Shown here: positions 1-9,798 of the stretch, one piece after another
Numbering within the stretch: the first letter of the stretch is position 1
Layout: every line of letters starts with the position of its first letter
Assembly (NCBI RefSeq): GCF_000317575.1
Contig: NC_019748.1
Coordinates: 1,938,001-2,002,000, forward strand
Direction of reading: 5' to 3'
From: Stanieria cyanosphaera PCC 7437
GTDB lineage: Bacteria > Cyanobacteriota > Cyanobacteriia > Cyanobacteriales > Xenococcaceae
DNA: 64,000 nucleotides
Program-made: the position numbers and the translations under genes
The notes under the pieces: generated by a model
The model's input: only the letters and a program-made list of their open reading frames with translations
Told to the model about the DNA's origin: nothing
Databases searched by the model: none

Positions 1-2
1 AC

Positions 3-290
3 AACACGGACTATGCTTTCTCTGGACTATTTTATCGACTGCTAAGTTTTCCCTTGTTCAGCCGTTACTTGGATGAAGACCTACTGCAACAGCAAGGAAT
101 TCAAAATAGCCGTGCGATGAGAAATTTGGCAATCTTTTCTCAGCTACTCGATAAGTTTGAATATCTCTACAACCTCACCGTCTTAAGCCCTGGCTTTTTA
201 GATAAACATCTTAGGAATTTATTCAATCAGTTTTTCCGCTTCCTCAAAGATGGCGGTATTGATGAGTATAGTCATTTCAATTTAGAGTGA
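3..290 (+). pseudogene. 3' end of a helicase-like gene, probably truncated by an IS
   Basis: The frame is open from the window edge, so this is the C-terminal part of a longer product. The visible segment (SRAMRNLAIFSQLLDKF, then LFNQFFRFLKDGG) resembles the middle of cyanobacterial UvrD/PcrA-type superfamily 1 helicases, which in my recollection continue into a conserved helicase motif not present here. The frame stops at 288-290, exactly where the decayed insertion sequence begins, so truncation by that insertion is the simplest reading. The helicase assignment rests on remembered family sequence, not on a visible Walker motif. No continuation is seen beyond the far IS end near 1467. Confidence 0.4.
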
Positions 291-397
291 GACAATCTCT
301 TCTTGCTAAGAAAGGCTTTCAGCCGAAAAAATGTTTCATTCTTATTTGAAACAACTATATGAAGATAAATTCTTTGTAATTCATACCAATTGGAGAT

Positions 398-456
398 TAT
401 TTTGCTCACTTCAAGCATTTGTTCGTTTAGAAAAAATGCTTGAAGTGAGCAAAATA
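398..456. repeat. Perfect 23-bp inverted repeat with 13-nt loop
   Basis: Bases 398-420 and 434-456 are exact reverse complements, separated by a 13-nt loop at 421-433. The outer 13 bases of each arm match the presumed IS end at 1455-1467. The hairpin lies in the C-terminal coding part of the broken transposase (HIFCSL on one arm, EVSKI on the other). Confidence 0.85.
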
Positions 457-791
457 TATGTGTTCTAATTGCATGACTATCTCTCACCATAAAGCGACAA
501 ATACCACATACTTGTTTAATGGGAAAACTTTCAATTTGCCAATGAGTATCATGAATGGTGATAAATTCATGCCTAGTTATCTGCTCGATATTTTCTGGTT
601 CGGGTGAGTAGAAAATATAGTGTCTAGAGTCTTCTTTTTTGAAGACTTTCCTAAACAATTTAACAAACCCAAATTCCCTCAAATGAGTTATCAAACCTTG
701 GTCTGGAAGCTATAGAATACTCACTTGACAATACTTTTTCGGTTCAGTGGAGACAGTTCGGTTTTTTTCAACACCGAATAGAAAACCTAAC

Positions 792-835
792 AGGGTGATT
801 AGAGATGGCGAGGAAACCTCGCCCTCTCTCACCCT
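792..835. repeat. Palindromic element inserted in-frame in the transposase
   Basis: The core GGCGAGG-AAA-CCTCGCC extends outward to imperfect arms of about 20 bp. It interrupts the transposase frame without shifting it. A related core (GCGAGG-CAA-CCTCGCC) lies near 28209-28224, so this looks like a small mobile palindromic repeat. Confidence 0.65.
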
Positions 836-1506
836 CAATTTCTGGTTTCTTAAAAATTTCAAGTTTTCTGTTCTTGAGTACCAACTATCACCTGTTACTA
901 ATTTTGGTTTTAAACCCCAATCTATCACCTCCAGCAACATTTCTTGAAAATAATTATTCTTCGTTTTTCTCTCTTTTTTGTCATATATTCTGTAATTAAT
1001 TGGAACTGAATGACCATGAATATCACTGTAATATAAAGTTATTAAATTCAATCCTTTGATACTTTTATGGTATTTACCTGACCAAAAATAGTCGATTAAC
1101 TCGGCATTTTTGGGCTGGCTATACACCTTTTCTATTACTGTGTCATCAACACTTAAAATCCCACCATTCACATTGATTATGCTGGTTACCAGATTGAACA
1201 AATCTTTTGGTTCGTATCTTTCTCTGAGCAAAAAGCGGTTCACACTATCATGGGAAACGTTTCCAAGTATTTCTGCTAATCTACTGCAACCCCCATGCTT
1301 TGGTTCTGATAGCAAAAATAGGGTATAGTGTTCCAGATTGCATTGTGCTGTCGAGGTTTTGCTAATTTCTCTAATGTTCTCATCCCTCAAGGTAGACAAC
1401 TCTCGTTTTTAACTGCACTATTTTATCATTCTGTCAATGCGTAAGTTCTATTTAATTTTGCTCACTTACTTAAGAAATTGCATAAATTAAGATAAAAATA
1501 AACTCC

Positions 1507-3759
1507 ATGAACGAAGATCGCAAAGCTATCAATGGTGAACCAAATCAGGATACCCCTAAAATGGGCGGAGGTTTACCAGTTGTTGAATATTGGGCAAGAC
1601 ATACTCTTTCTCCAGAAGGATTAAAATTGTGGCAAACTCTATTTCATAAAAGTGCTTGTCTTTCTTGTTCTTGGGGAACAGGAGGACAAAAAGGAGGTTT
1701 TACTAATGAGGTAGGGGAAAAAGTTCAGCGTTGTATGAAGAGTGTGGAATCGATCTCCGCAGAAATTCAACCTCCCATCTCAACTCAATTTTTTGCCCAT
1801 CAAACTATTACTCAATTACAACAACTTTCTTCTTTAGAGGCGGATCGATTAGGTAGATGGAGTTTTCCTATTATTTTGCGTTCGGGTAAATCTAATTACG
1901 AACATATTTCTTGGTCAGAAATTTATCAAATTGCTACGGCAGCTTTTCAAAAACCACCAGAAAGAGTTGCTTCTTATAGTTCTGGTCGTTCTTCCAATGA
2001 ATCTGCTTATCTGTTGCAACTGATGATGCGGGCATTAGGTTCTAATAATTTAGCCGACTGTTCCGATCTTTGTCATGCCCCTTCTACTTTTGGTTTGAAG
2101 CAGATGTTTGGCAGCGGGACATCGATGGTTAGTTTGGAGAGTTTAAAACAAACTGATTGTGTAGTCTTGGTTGGTGCTAACCCTTCTTACAATCATCCAC
2201 GCTTGATGAATGAATTGATTAAGTTGCGGGATAGAGGCGGTAAAGTAATTGTAATCAATCCAGTCAGAGAAATAGGACTAGTTAAATTTGGTTCTCCTTC
2301 TTTTCCTGTTACCTCTTTAATTCAAGGTTCAGAAATTGCTTCATTGTATCTACAACCGATCCCTGGTAGTGATGTTGCTTTATTTGTAGGTATTCAAAAA
2401 TCTTTAATTGAAAAAAATTTAGTTGATTACAAATATTTGCGATCGCATACAGAAAACTGGCAAGAAGTAATTGAACAGGTAAACCAAACAACCTGGGAAG
2501 AGATCACTACAGTTTGTGGCATTTCTCAAGCAGAAATTGAAACTGCTGCTACCATCATTGGTTCATCTCCCAAAGTAGTTTTTGCTTGGGCAATGGGTAT
2601 TACACAACATGAAAATGGTGTAGATAATGTCTATAGTATTGCCAACACTGCTTTATTAACAGGTAATGCGGGTAAAGAAGGTGCGGGAACTATGCCGATT
2701 AGAGGTCATTCTAACGTTCAAGGTTTCGGTTCTATGGGCGTTACTGTCCGCCTGAAACAAGAAATTCAGCAAGCATTAGAAAAACTCTTAGATCGTCCTC
2801 TTAGTCGCGTTCAAGGTTATGATACTAGGTCTTTAATTGAAGCAGCAGACGGAGGTGAGATAGATACCCTAATTTGTGTTGGTGGTAATTTATATGCAGC
2901 AAATCCCGACTCAACTCAAGCCAAACGAGCATTAGGTAAGATAAAAACCATTATTTATTTAGCAACTAAACCGAATTTAGGACATTTTCACGGATTAGCC
3001 CAACAAAATACTATTATTATTCCTGTCCTGAATCGCTTTGAAAATCCTCATAAAACTACTACTGAATCAGGTAATAACTTTGTTCGCCTCAACGATGAAG
3101 GTACGACCCATCTCAAAGATGCGGATCTTATTTCTGAAGTAGAATTTATCACCGAACTTGCCCACCGCATTCACGGAGAATACCCAGTTAATTGGCGTAA
3201 ACTGCAAGATACTAAATATGTTCGGCAATTAATTGCCCAAACAATTCCAGGATTTGAAAAGATGGCAAATCTTGATGAGACTAAGCAAGAATTTACGATT
3301 GGCGGACGCATTTTTCCCGAACCAAAATTTGCTACTTCTTCTGGTAAAGCTGCTATGTTTGTTACACCATTACCTCAACTTGATCTTCCTGATCCCAAAG
3401 CGTTTAAAATTCCCGATTCCAAAAAGAGTGTGGTAGTTGCCTTAATGACTGGGCGCAGCTATTCTCAACATAATACAGTGGTTTACAAAGTTGCTGATAA
3501 ATATCGAGGGATTCCTCATCGCAATTGTATTTTGATGAATCAAATTGATGCTGAAATGGCTGGAATCAAAGAACATCAAAGAGTTACAGTTCAGGCAGAT
3601 GCAGGAAAGTTAGAAAATGTCGAGGTCATTTTTGGTACAGTACGTCAAGGTGCAGCTTTGATGTTTTATCCTGAAGTTAATGCTATTTTTAAAGCTAGAA
3701 TAGATCGGCGTTGCGGTACTCCTGCTTTTAAACGAGTTCCTGCTGTAGTATATGCATGA
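1507..3759 (+). CDS. FdhF/YdeP-family molybdopterin oxidoreductase
   Basis: A 750-residue protein of the formate-dehydrogenase-like molybdopterin family, closest in layout to the YdeP group of oxidoreductase alpha subunits. CLSCSWGTGG (Cys51, Cys54) with Cys76 gives the N-terminal cysteine set expected for an iron-sulfur cluster. Cofactor-binding blocks follow: YSSGRSSNES, NNLADCSDLCHAPS, VLVGANPSYNHPR, GNAGKEGAGTMPIRGHSNVQG and a C-terminal dinucleotide-binding domain (LMTGRSYSQHN, LMNQIDAEMAGI). The substrate of this family is poorly known; YdeP has been linked to acid resistance in enterobacteria. No FdhD-like accessory gene lies nearby. The start ATG follows the IS end closely, so its upstream regulation may have been altered by the insertion. 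Confidence 0.85.
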   Translation: MNEDRKAINGEPNQDTPKMGGGLPVVEYWARHTLSPEGLKLWQTLFHKSACLSCSWGTGGQKGGFTNEVGEKVQRCMKSVESISAEIQPPISTQFFAHQTITQLQQLSSLEADRLGRWSFPIILRSGKSNYEHISWSEIYQIATAAFQKPPERVASYSSGRSSNESAYLLQLMMRALGSNNLADCSDLCHAPSTFGLKQMFGSGTSMVSLESLKQTDCVVLVGANPSYNHPRLMNELIKLRDRGGKVIVINPVREIGLVKFGSPSFPVTSLIQGSEIASLYLQPIPGSDVALFVGIQKSLIEKNLVDYKYLRSHTENWQEVIEQVNQTTWEEITTVCGISQAEIETAATIIGSSPKVVFAWAMGITQHENGVDNVYSIANTALLTGNAGKEGAGTMPIRGHSNVQGFGSMGVTVRLKQEIQQALEKLLDRPLSRVQGYDTRSLIEAADGGEIDTLICVGGNLYAANPDSTQAKRALGKIKTIIYLATKPNLGHFHGLAQQNTIIIPVLNRFENPHKTTTESGNNFVRLNDEGTTHLKDADLISEVEFITELAHRIHGEYPVNWRKLQDTKYVRQLIAQTIPGFEKMANLDETKQEFTIGGRIFPEPKFATSSGKAAMFVTPLPQLDLPDPKAFKIPDSKKSVVVALMTGRSYSQHNTVVYKVADKYRGIPHRNCILMNQIDAEMAGIKEHQRVTVQADAGKLENVEVIFGTVRQGAALMFYPEVNAIFKARIDRRCGTPAFKRVPAVVYA

Positions 3760-3768
3760 TAATAATAT

Positions 3769-3798
3769 TGTAGGGACAATTCATGAATTATCCCTACA
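3769..3798. repeat. 30-bp palindrome between convergent genes
   Basis: Arms of 14 bp (TGTAGGGACAATTC and its complement, one mismatch) flank a 2-nt loop. It sits between the stops of the molybdopterin enzyme and the TPS protein. Similar TAGGGACAATTCATGAATT palindromes are common dispersed repeats in cyanobacteria. There is no U tract, so terminator function is possible but unproven. Confidence 0.75.
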
Positions 3799-3809
3799 CA
3801 ATTGATCTG

Positions 3810-6525
3810 TTAAAACTGTCCGCAGTTAGGCGATTGATTCCCAATGCGTTGAGTATTATCAGTAGGATAAGCAGTTAAGATTACTGTGCCATCAGGATTT
3901 TTTACTATTCCCCGCGCTGGATAAATCGCACCTTGCGATGTAAGTATTGGTGGATATTGTTCTTGTAAGGCTTTTTCTTCTGTTTCCGTGTACAGCGGGA
4001 CGCTTTCACCTTCAATAATTACTGTCTCAGAAGGCATTGGTTCGATAGGTGTAGGAGGAATACCTCCTTTTCCTTTAACTACAAAAGTATTTTCTCTATC
4101 AGCAAGGATATCTTGTGCTGTTTGAGTAGCATCGCAGACTCCAGCAACTACTTTATCTGGTTCAACTACATACATTTTCTGGTGCTTCCGATGTTTCTTG
4201 AAACACTTCTACATCAGGAGTGTTAATACTAACATTACCATCTAAACTAAATTGAGAACTAGCATTAATATCATTTGTAATCGGATTAAGTTCCCTTTCA
4301 GCTAGCCCAAAAATCCCTTGAGTATTAATATTAATATTTCCGCCTATTCCTTGTTGAGCATCAGCCAAAATATCATTATTTTGATTAGGAAAAGCAACTA
4401 CAAAACCAGCATCGATCTTAATATTACCGCCATTACCAGAACCACCAGCTTCTGTAGAAATTATACTGTTATTGCGTAATGATAAGAGATTATCGACTTC
4501 CAGAGTAATATTTCCACCTTCACCTGAGACAGTTTCTGCGGAAATAGAGCCTTGATCCTCAAATTTAATTGAATCAGCAGAAATAAAAATATTTCCTCCG
4601 TTTCCTGTAGAGCTAGCAAAATTACTAGCAAATACCCCCGTCTCTAATTTTAGCTCTTGTAAAATTTGTTCGTCAAAAGGAGATTTATTGGGAGGATTAC
4701 CATTATTTAAAACAATATTGTCAGCAATATTTAGATTAATATTTCCTGCATTTCCACCTTTGTCATTGCCTGTAACAATCTTGCCTCCATTGCTTAATTC
4801 TAAAAAATTGGCATTAATATTAATATCACCACCATCAAAATCGTTTTCAGTTAAAGCATCAATAACCGAACCAGTATCAAGTTTGATAGTCTCAGCATTA
4901 AGAGTGATGTTACCAGCTTGCCCGGTTGAACCTCGTTTAGCATTGGTAGAAATTAAAGAAAAATTAGCTAAGGAAATTGAAGGAGAAGAAATACTAATAT
5001 CACCACCATTTCCTTCTACATCATTTTGTACTTGAGAAATAATTAGGGCAAGAAATGGTTTACCGTCAGAAGAAACTTGATTAGAACCATCAAGAATAAC
5101 TGCATCTGTAGCATTAATAGTTATATTACCTGCATCTCCTTTACCTTGATTATCAGCCAAAATAAATGATTTATCTTCAAGCCGAAAAGAGCCTGTGTTG
5201 ATAGTAATATCGCCTGCGTCACCTTCTCCATTCCCAATTACTTGAGAAAGTATTACATTATTTGCTTCATCTGTACCATTATCAAGCACAACTGAATCTT
5301 TAGCATTAATTGTGATGTTTCCTACATTGCCTTTGCCATCAATTACTGCACTAAAGATAGCTCCACGTTCAATCAAAATATTATTAGCATTAATAAAAAC
5401 TTCACCAGAATTTCCTTGCGAAAAATTGGCAGATGTAATTTTGCCTTCGTTGTTAATTTCTAAGAAGTTAGTATTGATAAATATTGCTCCTGCGTTACCT
5501 TGAGCATTGCTTTTGTTTTTCTCATTATCTCTTTTTTTAGGTGTTAACCCGACATGATTATTAATTTCTGTGTCTAATCCTATATCGTCATTACTGCCAA
5601 GTATTTTGACCGCATCAGTGGCATTAATGGTAATATCTCCTGCTTGTGCAGTTGGTGAACCACTATTTTCAGCAATACCTGCAAGTAGTTGACTTTTCTC
5701 TGATAAAGTTAAGTTACGAGCATTAATATTAATAAATCCGCCACCACCACCAGCAACATTAACGAAAGACCCGTTAGTTAAATTAATATCTGCCCTTGCT
5801 ACATCATCAGGAAAAATTAAACTACCTTCATTACTAATACCTATTTCTCCTGCTTGAGATAAACCCCCTAACTCAACTCTACCTCCTGGTGCAGTGATTT
5901 TTCCTCCTGCAAAATTAAGATTGCCACCAACTAAAGTAATGTTTTTTCCTGTGTCTACCTGCAACCCAACACCATTAGCTGTAGATTGATTGGTGATTGG
6001 TTGAGGATTATCCCGAAAATTTAAACCAATTGGCGCATTAATCGTTAAAATCGGCTGTGTTTGGGTATCCGTCGCACTAAACTCCACCCCATCGGGAAAT
6101 AAAATACTATCAGCAGTAGAACCATAAAAAGAACCACCAATATCTAAAGAAGCACCTTCACCAAAAACAATTCCCGCAGGATTGATTAAAAATAAATTGG
6201 CACTACCGTTTGCTTTTAGTAAACCATTGATGTTAGAAATATTACCCCCTGTAACGCGATTGAGAATATTAACTACATCGGATGCATTGTTAAAAAAAGC
6301 TTCTGATCCTGTTGGGATAGAAAAGTCTTTGAAACTATGAAATAAATTTCCACCGCTAGAAGTACCACCAGTAATTTCAACTCCTGTTGCAGTAGGATTA
6401 ACTTCTGTCGGTGTGGATAGTGTGCCATCTGAACTAATAGATTGTGCTGTGACGGGATGAGCAACTAAGGAACAACAAGTGTAAAAACCAACTTGAAAGA
6501 AGGGAAAGAAGGCTTTATCTCTCAT
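3810..6525 (-). pseudogene. Two-partner-secretion filamentous haemagglutinin-like protein, frameshifted
   Basis: The first 787 codons (6525 to 4162) encode a signal peptide ending near VTAQS, a TPS/haemagglutinin N-terminal domain (residues about 30-160, with NLFLINPAGIVFGEGASL), and then a long beta-helix of repeats such as GNAGNITINA and GEGGNITLEV. The conserved C-terminal tail (KVVAGVCDATQ, FVVKGKGGIPPTP, 4175 to 3810) lies in another frame. At the junction the coding strand contains a tandem TGTA duplication (plus strand TACATACA, 4167-4174); removing one copy restores PENVVEPDKVVAG and a protein of about 905 residues. The intact protein would be secreted through a TpsB-like outer-membrane pore, which is not in the window. 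A sequencing error cannot be excluded. Confidence 0.8.
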
Positions 6526-6885
6526 TTTTAATATTTATTTTGTCTGACTTATAAATTATTTAATAATACCAATTTCCTCAATTTTAATTGTGTTTATCAA
6601 AAAAAAGTTGATAATTTGTTGCAAAATTCTTAAGATTAAACTTTTTTTCTGTAAAAGAAAAATAATATTTGTTTCTAATACAATTGCACTAAAAAAGATT
6701 TATTTTGGAGTAATTTCTGCTTTTTGTTTAATTCAATGTATTAATAAAATAGTAGAGTAACTACGGATTTTATCTATTATTACTTTGCACCCCATTTCTT
6801 CTAAATCTTCAACTCAAGCAAAAGAGCTTTTTAAATCTCCTTTTAGCAATAGTTCTTCTCTAAAACAAGATTGAGGTAGCGAAAA
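6526..6885. other. Intergenic, AT-rich, no gene seen
   Basis: This stretch upstream of the TPS gene and downstream of the aminotransferase has A/T runs and no convincing reading frame, RNA or hairpin. It presumably holds the TPS gene promoter. Confidence 0.5.
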
Positions 6886-8043
6886 CTAACTAACAAATTT
6901 CTCTAATCGCTTTAATCCTTCTTGAATGGTTTTTAAATCGGTTGCATAGGAAAGACGAATACAATTATCTGCACCAAAAGCAATCCCAGGAATAGCTGCT
7001 ACTTGTTGTTCCTCAAGTAAGGCATTACAAAATTCTAAAGAAGTCATCCCTGTTTTTCTAATATCAATAAATAAATAAAATGCACCGTAGGGTTTAGGAC
7101 AACTTAATTTGGAAATGCTACTAATTGCTTCATACATTACTTTTCTTCTTACAGTAAAAGCTTCAAGCATTTCTTGAACACAAGCTTGAGAATGATTTAA
7201 AGCTGCGATCGCTCCGTATTGAGCAAAGGTGCAAACATTAGAAGTACTATGACCTTGTATTTTGATTGTAGCGTCAATTAATTCTACGGGTGCAGCAGCG
7301 TAACCTAATCGCCAACCAGTCATTGAATAGCTTTTCGCAAAACCATTACTAGTAATTGTTCTTTCAAATACTTCAGGTGCGATCGAACCAATGCTGAGGT
7401 GTTCGACACCATCGTAGAGAATTTTTTCGTAAATTTCATCAGAAATAACTAATAAGTCGCGATCAACAATGATTTCTGCTATGGTACGAATTTCTTCGGG
7501 AGTATAAACTGTTCCTGTGGGGTTAGAAGGAGAATTGAGGATAAATATTTTAGTTTTGGGCGTAATTGCTGCTTTTAATTGTTCGGGAGTGATTTTATAG
7601 GCGTTTTCAGCTAAAGTCTCCACAATTACTGGTGTTCCTCCTGCGAGTTTCACCATTTCTGGATAACTCAACCAATAGGGTGCAGGAATAATAACTTCAT
7701 CCCCATGCTCAATTAATGCCAAGATGGTATTAAATAAAGAATGTTTTCCGCCATTGGTCACAATAATATTTGCTGGCTGATAATTGATATTGTTATCAAT
7801 CTGTAACTTAAGAGCGATCGCGTTTCGTAATTCTGGTTCACCTGCTGCTGCACCGTAGCGAGTTTTGCCTGCATCTAAAGCTTGTTTGGCAGCCTCACAA
7901 ATATGTGCTGGAGTTGGAAAATCTGGTTCACCAGCACTGAAACTACAGACATCAATGCCTTCTGCTTTCATCGCTTTGGCTTTAGCTGCGATCGCTAGTG
8001 TTAAGGAAGGGGTTACTTGACTTACTCTTGCTGCTAATTTCAT
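6886..8043 (-). CDS. aspC: Aspartate aminotransferase (class I PLP-dependent)
   Basis: A fold-type I aminotransferase of 385 residues, the usual length for the prokaryotic aspartate / aspartate-prephenate aminotransferase subgroup (AAT I-gamma). [10 protein letters not shown] near the N-terminus, [27 protein letters not shown] and [17 protein letters not shown] (with the PLP-binding Lys) are all present, and FYLFIDI with IRLSYA closes the fold. It should transfer the amino group between aspartate and 2-oxoglutarate in the cytosol; prephenate could also be a substrate. The longer frame begins at a TTG, but the ATG at 8043-8041 is preferred. It is monocistronic. Confidence 0.88.
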   Translation of the reverse strand: MKLAARVSQVTPSLTLAIAAKAKAMKAEGIDVCSFSAGEPDFPTPAHICEAAKQALDAGKTRYGAAAGEPELRNAIALKLQIDNNINYQPANIIVTNGGKHSLFNTILALIEHGDEVIIPAPYWLSYPEMVKLAGGTPVIVETLAENAYKITPEQLKAAITPKTKIFILNSPSNPTGTVYTPEEIRTIAEIIVDRDLLVISDEIYEKILYDGVEHLSIGSIAPEVFERTITSNGFAKSYSMTGWRLGYAAAPVELIDATIKIQGHSTSNVCTFAQYGAIAALNHSQACVQEMLEAFTVRRKVMYEAISSISKLSCPKPYGAFYLFIDIRKTGMTSLEFCNALLEEQQVAAIPGIAFGADNCIRLSYATDLKTIQEGLKRLEKFVS

Positions 8044-8194
8044 CTTCAATCAAATTTAAGATTTTTCTAACTACACGCCCGACTGCCCAAAGTATAGTTT
8101 CTCAAAGTCTAATCGAATTTAAATAATTCATAGTATTTTTCTTCACAATTTCTAGATTAGATGTCTAAAATTTATTAATTGGTGATGGTTAATG

Positions 8195-8286
8195 GTTGGT
8201 CGCTACGCGCACCTTCGGTAAGGTTGATTGTTAATCCCTGATAATTAGTAATTAGTAATTAATAACTGATCACTGGTCACTGATAA
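8195..8286. repeat. Dispersed intergenic repeats
   Basis: Between the aminotransferase and the ABC ATPase lies GGTTGGTCGCTACGCGCACC plus TTCGG (8195-8218), which recurs at 35975-36003 and, inverted, at 50162-50179. It is followed by a run of TAATTAGTAAT and ACTGATCACTGGTCACTGAT units (about 8241-8286) like those near 11471, 50108, 51631 and 61667. Confidence 0.7.
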
Positions 8287-8342
8287 GCGATCATTGATAG
8301 TATGCTAGGCGAAACAAGAATTATTATTTGATTTGAATCGTA

Positions 8343-9668
8343 GTGGCAAAAGTTGTTGTCGAAAACGTTTACAAAAGCTACTCTCGTCGTGAAGGAGAAG
8401 AAAATTTTACTCCTGTGGCGACAGAATCACTGGTTGCTTCTTCCTCTCAATTAAGTTCTACTCAAACTAAGTCTTCTAGCAAAAGTTCTCCTCAAGTAAA
8501 TGTGTTGCGGAATATTAATTTTACCGTCGACGATGGGGAGTTTATGGTTTTGGTTGGTCCTTCTGGTTGCGGGAAAAGTACCCTATTACGGATTATCGCA
8601 GGTTTAGAAGAGTTAACTGCAGGTAATATTTGGATCGGGAAAAGTTTGGTTAACGATCTGCCACCTAAAGCTAGAGATATCGCGATGGTGTTTCAAAATT
8701 ACGCTCTTTATCCCCATCTCAAAGTTTATGATAATATCGCCTTTGGTTTGCGACGGACTTCTTCTCAGAAAGGGAGAACAGGAGAAGGGGGGCAGAAAAA
8801 CAATAGTAAGATGATCTCTAAATGGTTAGAGAAATTATTAGTTAGTGCAACTCGTTCTTTACCAAGAAATTTCCGTTATCTTTCAGCTACAGAAAAAGAA
8901 ATTGATCGACAAATTAAATCTGTGGCAAGTTTATTACAAATAGAAACTTTACTTCATCGCTTACCAAAAGAACTATCGGGTGGACAAAAACAAAGGGTAG
9001 CATTAGGAAGAGCGATCGCTCGTAATCCCCAAGTGTTCCTGATGGACGAACCTTTATCCAATTTAGACGCTAAATTAAGAGCAGATACCCGCGCTCAAAT
9101 CGTGAAATTACAAAGACAATTAGGCACAACTACTATTTACGTTACTCACGATCAAACCGAAGCTATGACCATGGGCGATCGCATTGCAGTAATGAATCAG
9201 GGTAAAATTCAACAAATTGCCCCACCTTTAGAAATTTATCATCAACCTGCTAATCGCTTTGTCGCAGAATTTATTGGTTCACCACCGATGAATTTTCTGC
9301 CAGTAGAATGGGTTGCACCTTTAACTTTAAAACATCCGCAATTTTCTCTTACTTTACCTCCTCATTGGAGTCAACCTCTCCAAGCTTATCAAGGTAGATC
9401 TTTATTATTAGGGGTTCGTCCTCAACATTTTTACCTTAGTGATGCGAGTCAAGAAAATTTTAGGGCGATCATAGATTTAGTTGAAGCTTTGGGCAATGAA
9501 ACCTATATTTCGGTTCATTTAGCAGAAGATATTAACTGTAACTTACAAATCAGAATTCCTACAGAACAATTTGTTTGTACAGGTAAATCTATCAATGTAT
9601 CGATTGACGTAAATAAAATCCATCTTTTTGTAGGGGATAGTGGAGAGTCAATTTTGTTAAATAGTTAA
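8343..9668 (+). CDS. MalK/UgpC-type sugar ABC transporter ATPase with two insertions
   Basis: Nucleotide-binding subunit of a CUT1-type carbohydrate importer. It has Walker A GPSGCGKST (72-80), the Q-loop MVFQNYALYPHL, signature LSGGQKQRVALGRAIA (211-226), Walker B VFLMDEPLSNLD, the switch His in VTHDQ (269) and a C-terminal TOBE-like domain (GVRPQHFYL). The start is GTG. Two segments are unusual: a Ser/Thr/Gln-rich stretch at about 15-52, between the first strand and the one leading to Walker A, and about 50 residues at 139-188 between the Q-loop and the signature. No permease or binding protein is adjacent, so it probably serves distant permeases, as is common for MalK-type ATPases. The GH13 enzyme that follows supports a glucan or sugar role. 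Confidence 0.88.
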   Translation: MAKVVVENVYKSYSRREGEENFTPVATESLVASSSQLSSTQTKSSSKSSPQVNVLRNINFTVDDGEFMVLVGPSGCGKSTLLRIIAGLEELTAGNIWIGKSLVNDLPPKARDIAMVFQNYALYPHLKVYDNIAFGLRRTSSQKGRTGEGGQKNNSKMISKWLEKLLVSATRSLPRNFRYLSATEKEIDRQIKSVASLLQIETLLHRLPKELSGGQKQRVALGRAIARNPQVFLMDEPLSNLDAKLRADTRAQIVKLQRQLGTTTIYVTHDQTEAMTMGDRIAVMNQGKIQQIAPPLEIYHQPANRFVAEFIGSPPMNFLPVEWVAPLTLKHPQFSLTLPPHWSQPLQAYQGRSLLLGVRPQHFYLSDASQENFRAIIDLVEALGNETYISVHLAEDINCNLQIRIPTEQFVCTGKSINVSIDVNKIHLFVGDSGESILLNS

Positions 9669-9798
9669 TCGTAATTACACACTTAATCAAATTGTTGTCA
9701 CTCACAACTAAAATTCCAAGACAAAATTTAGCCGTCTTTCAACTGTGTAATTCTCACACAATAAATTACTGAAGTTAGCAGAGTAATAAGGAATAATA

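Larger units (their letters stand above)
272..1399 (-). pseudogene. Transposase, IS4/IS701-like DDE type, interrupted by an amber stop
   Basis: One reading frame of about 375 codons encodes a DDE transposase: DDTVIEKVYS holds the first Asp, TGDSWYS the second, and the C-terminal WQIESF carries the Glu, followed by IKQVCGICRFMVRDS. The frame is broken by one TAG codon at 710-712; reading through it, the protein continues as LPDQGLITHLREFG without a frame change. A second disturbance is an in-frame palindromic insert around 792-835 that adds about 15 residues between NLKFLRNQKL and GFLFGVEKN. Both lesions should inactivate the enzyme. Similarity to the family is clear in the catalytic blocks; the exact IS family is not certain. 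Confidence 0.75.
285..1467 (-). mobile_element. Decayed DDE insertion sequence (IS4/IS701-like)
   Basis: The element encloses a broken transposase gene read on the reverse strand. The right outer end (1455-1467, ATTTTGCTCACTT) has a partial inverted counterpart near 285-295 (AGTGAGACAAT), which I take as the degenerate left end. The same 13-base end also appears twice inside, in the hairpin at 398-456. Boundaries are approximate because no clean target duplication is visible. Insertion seems to have truncated the upstream helicase-like gene. Confidence 0.5.

Noticed and set aside
4688-5503. Forward frames inside the TPS gene (115 and 63 codons)
   Set aside because: They are antisense shadows of the repetitive beta-helix coding sequence.
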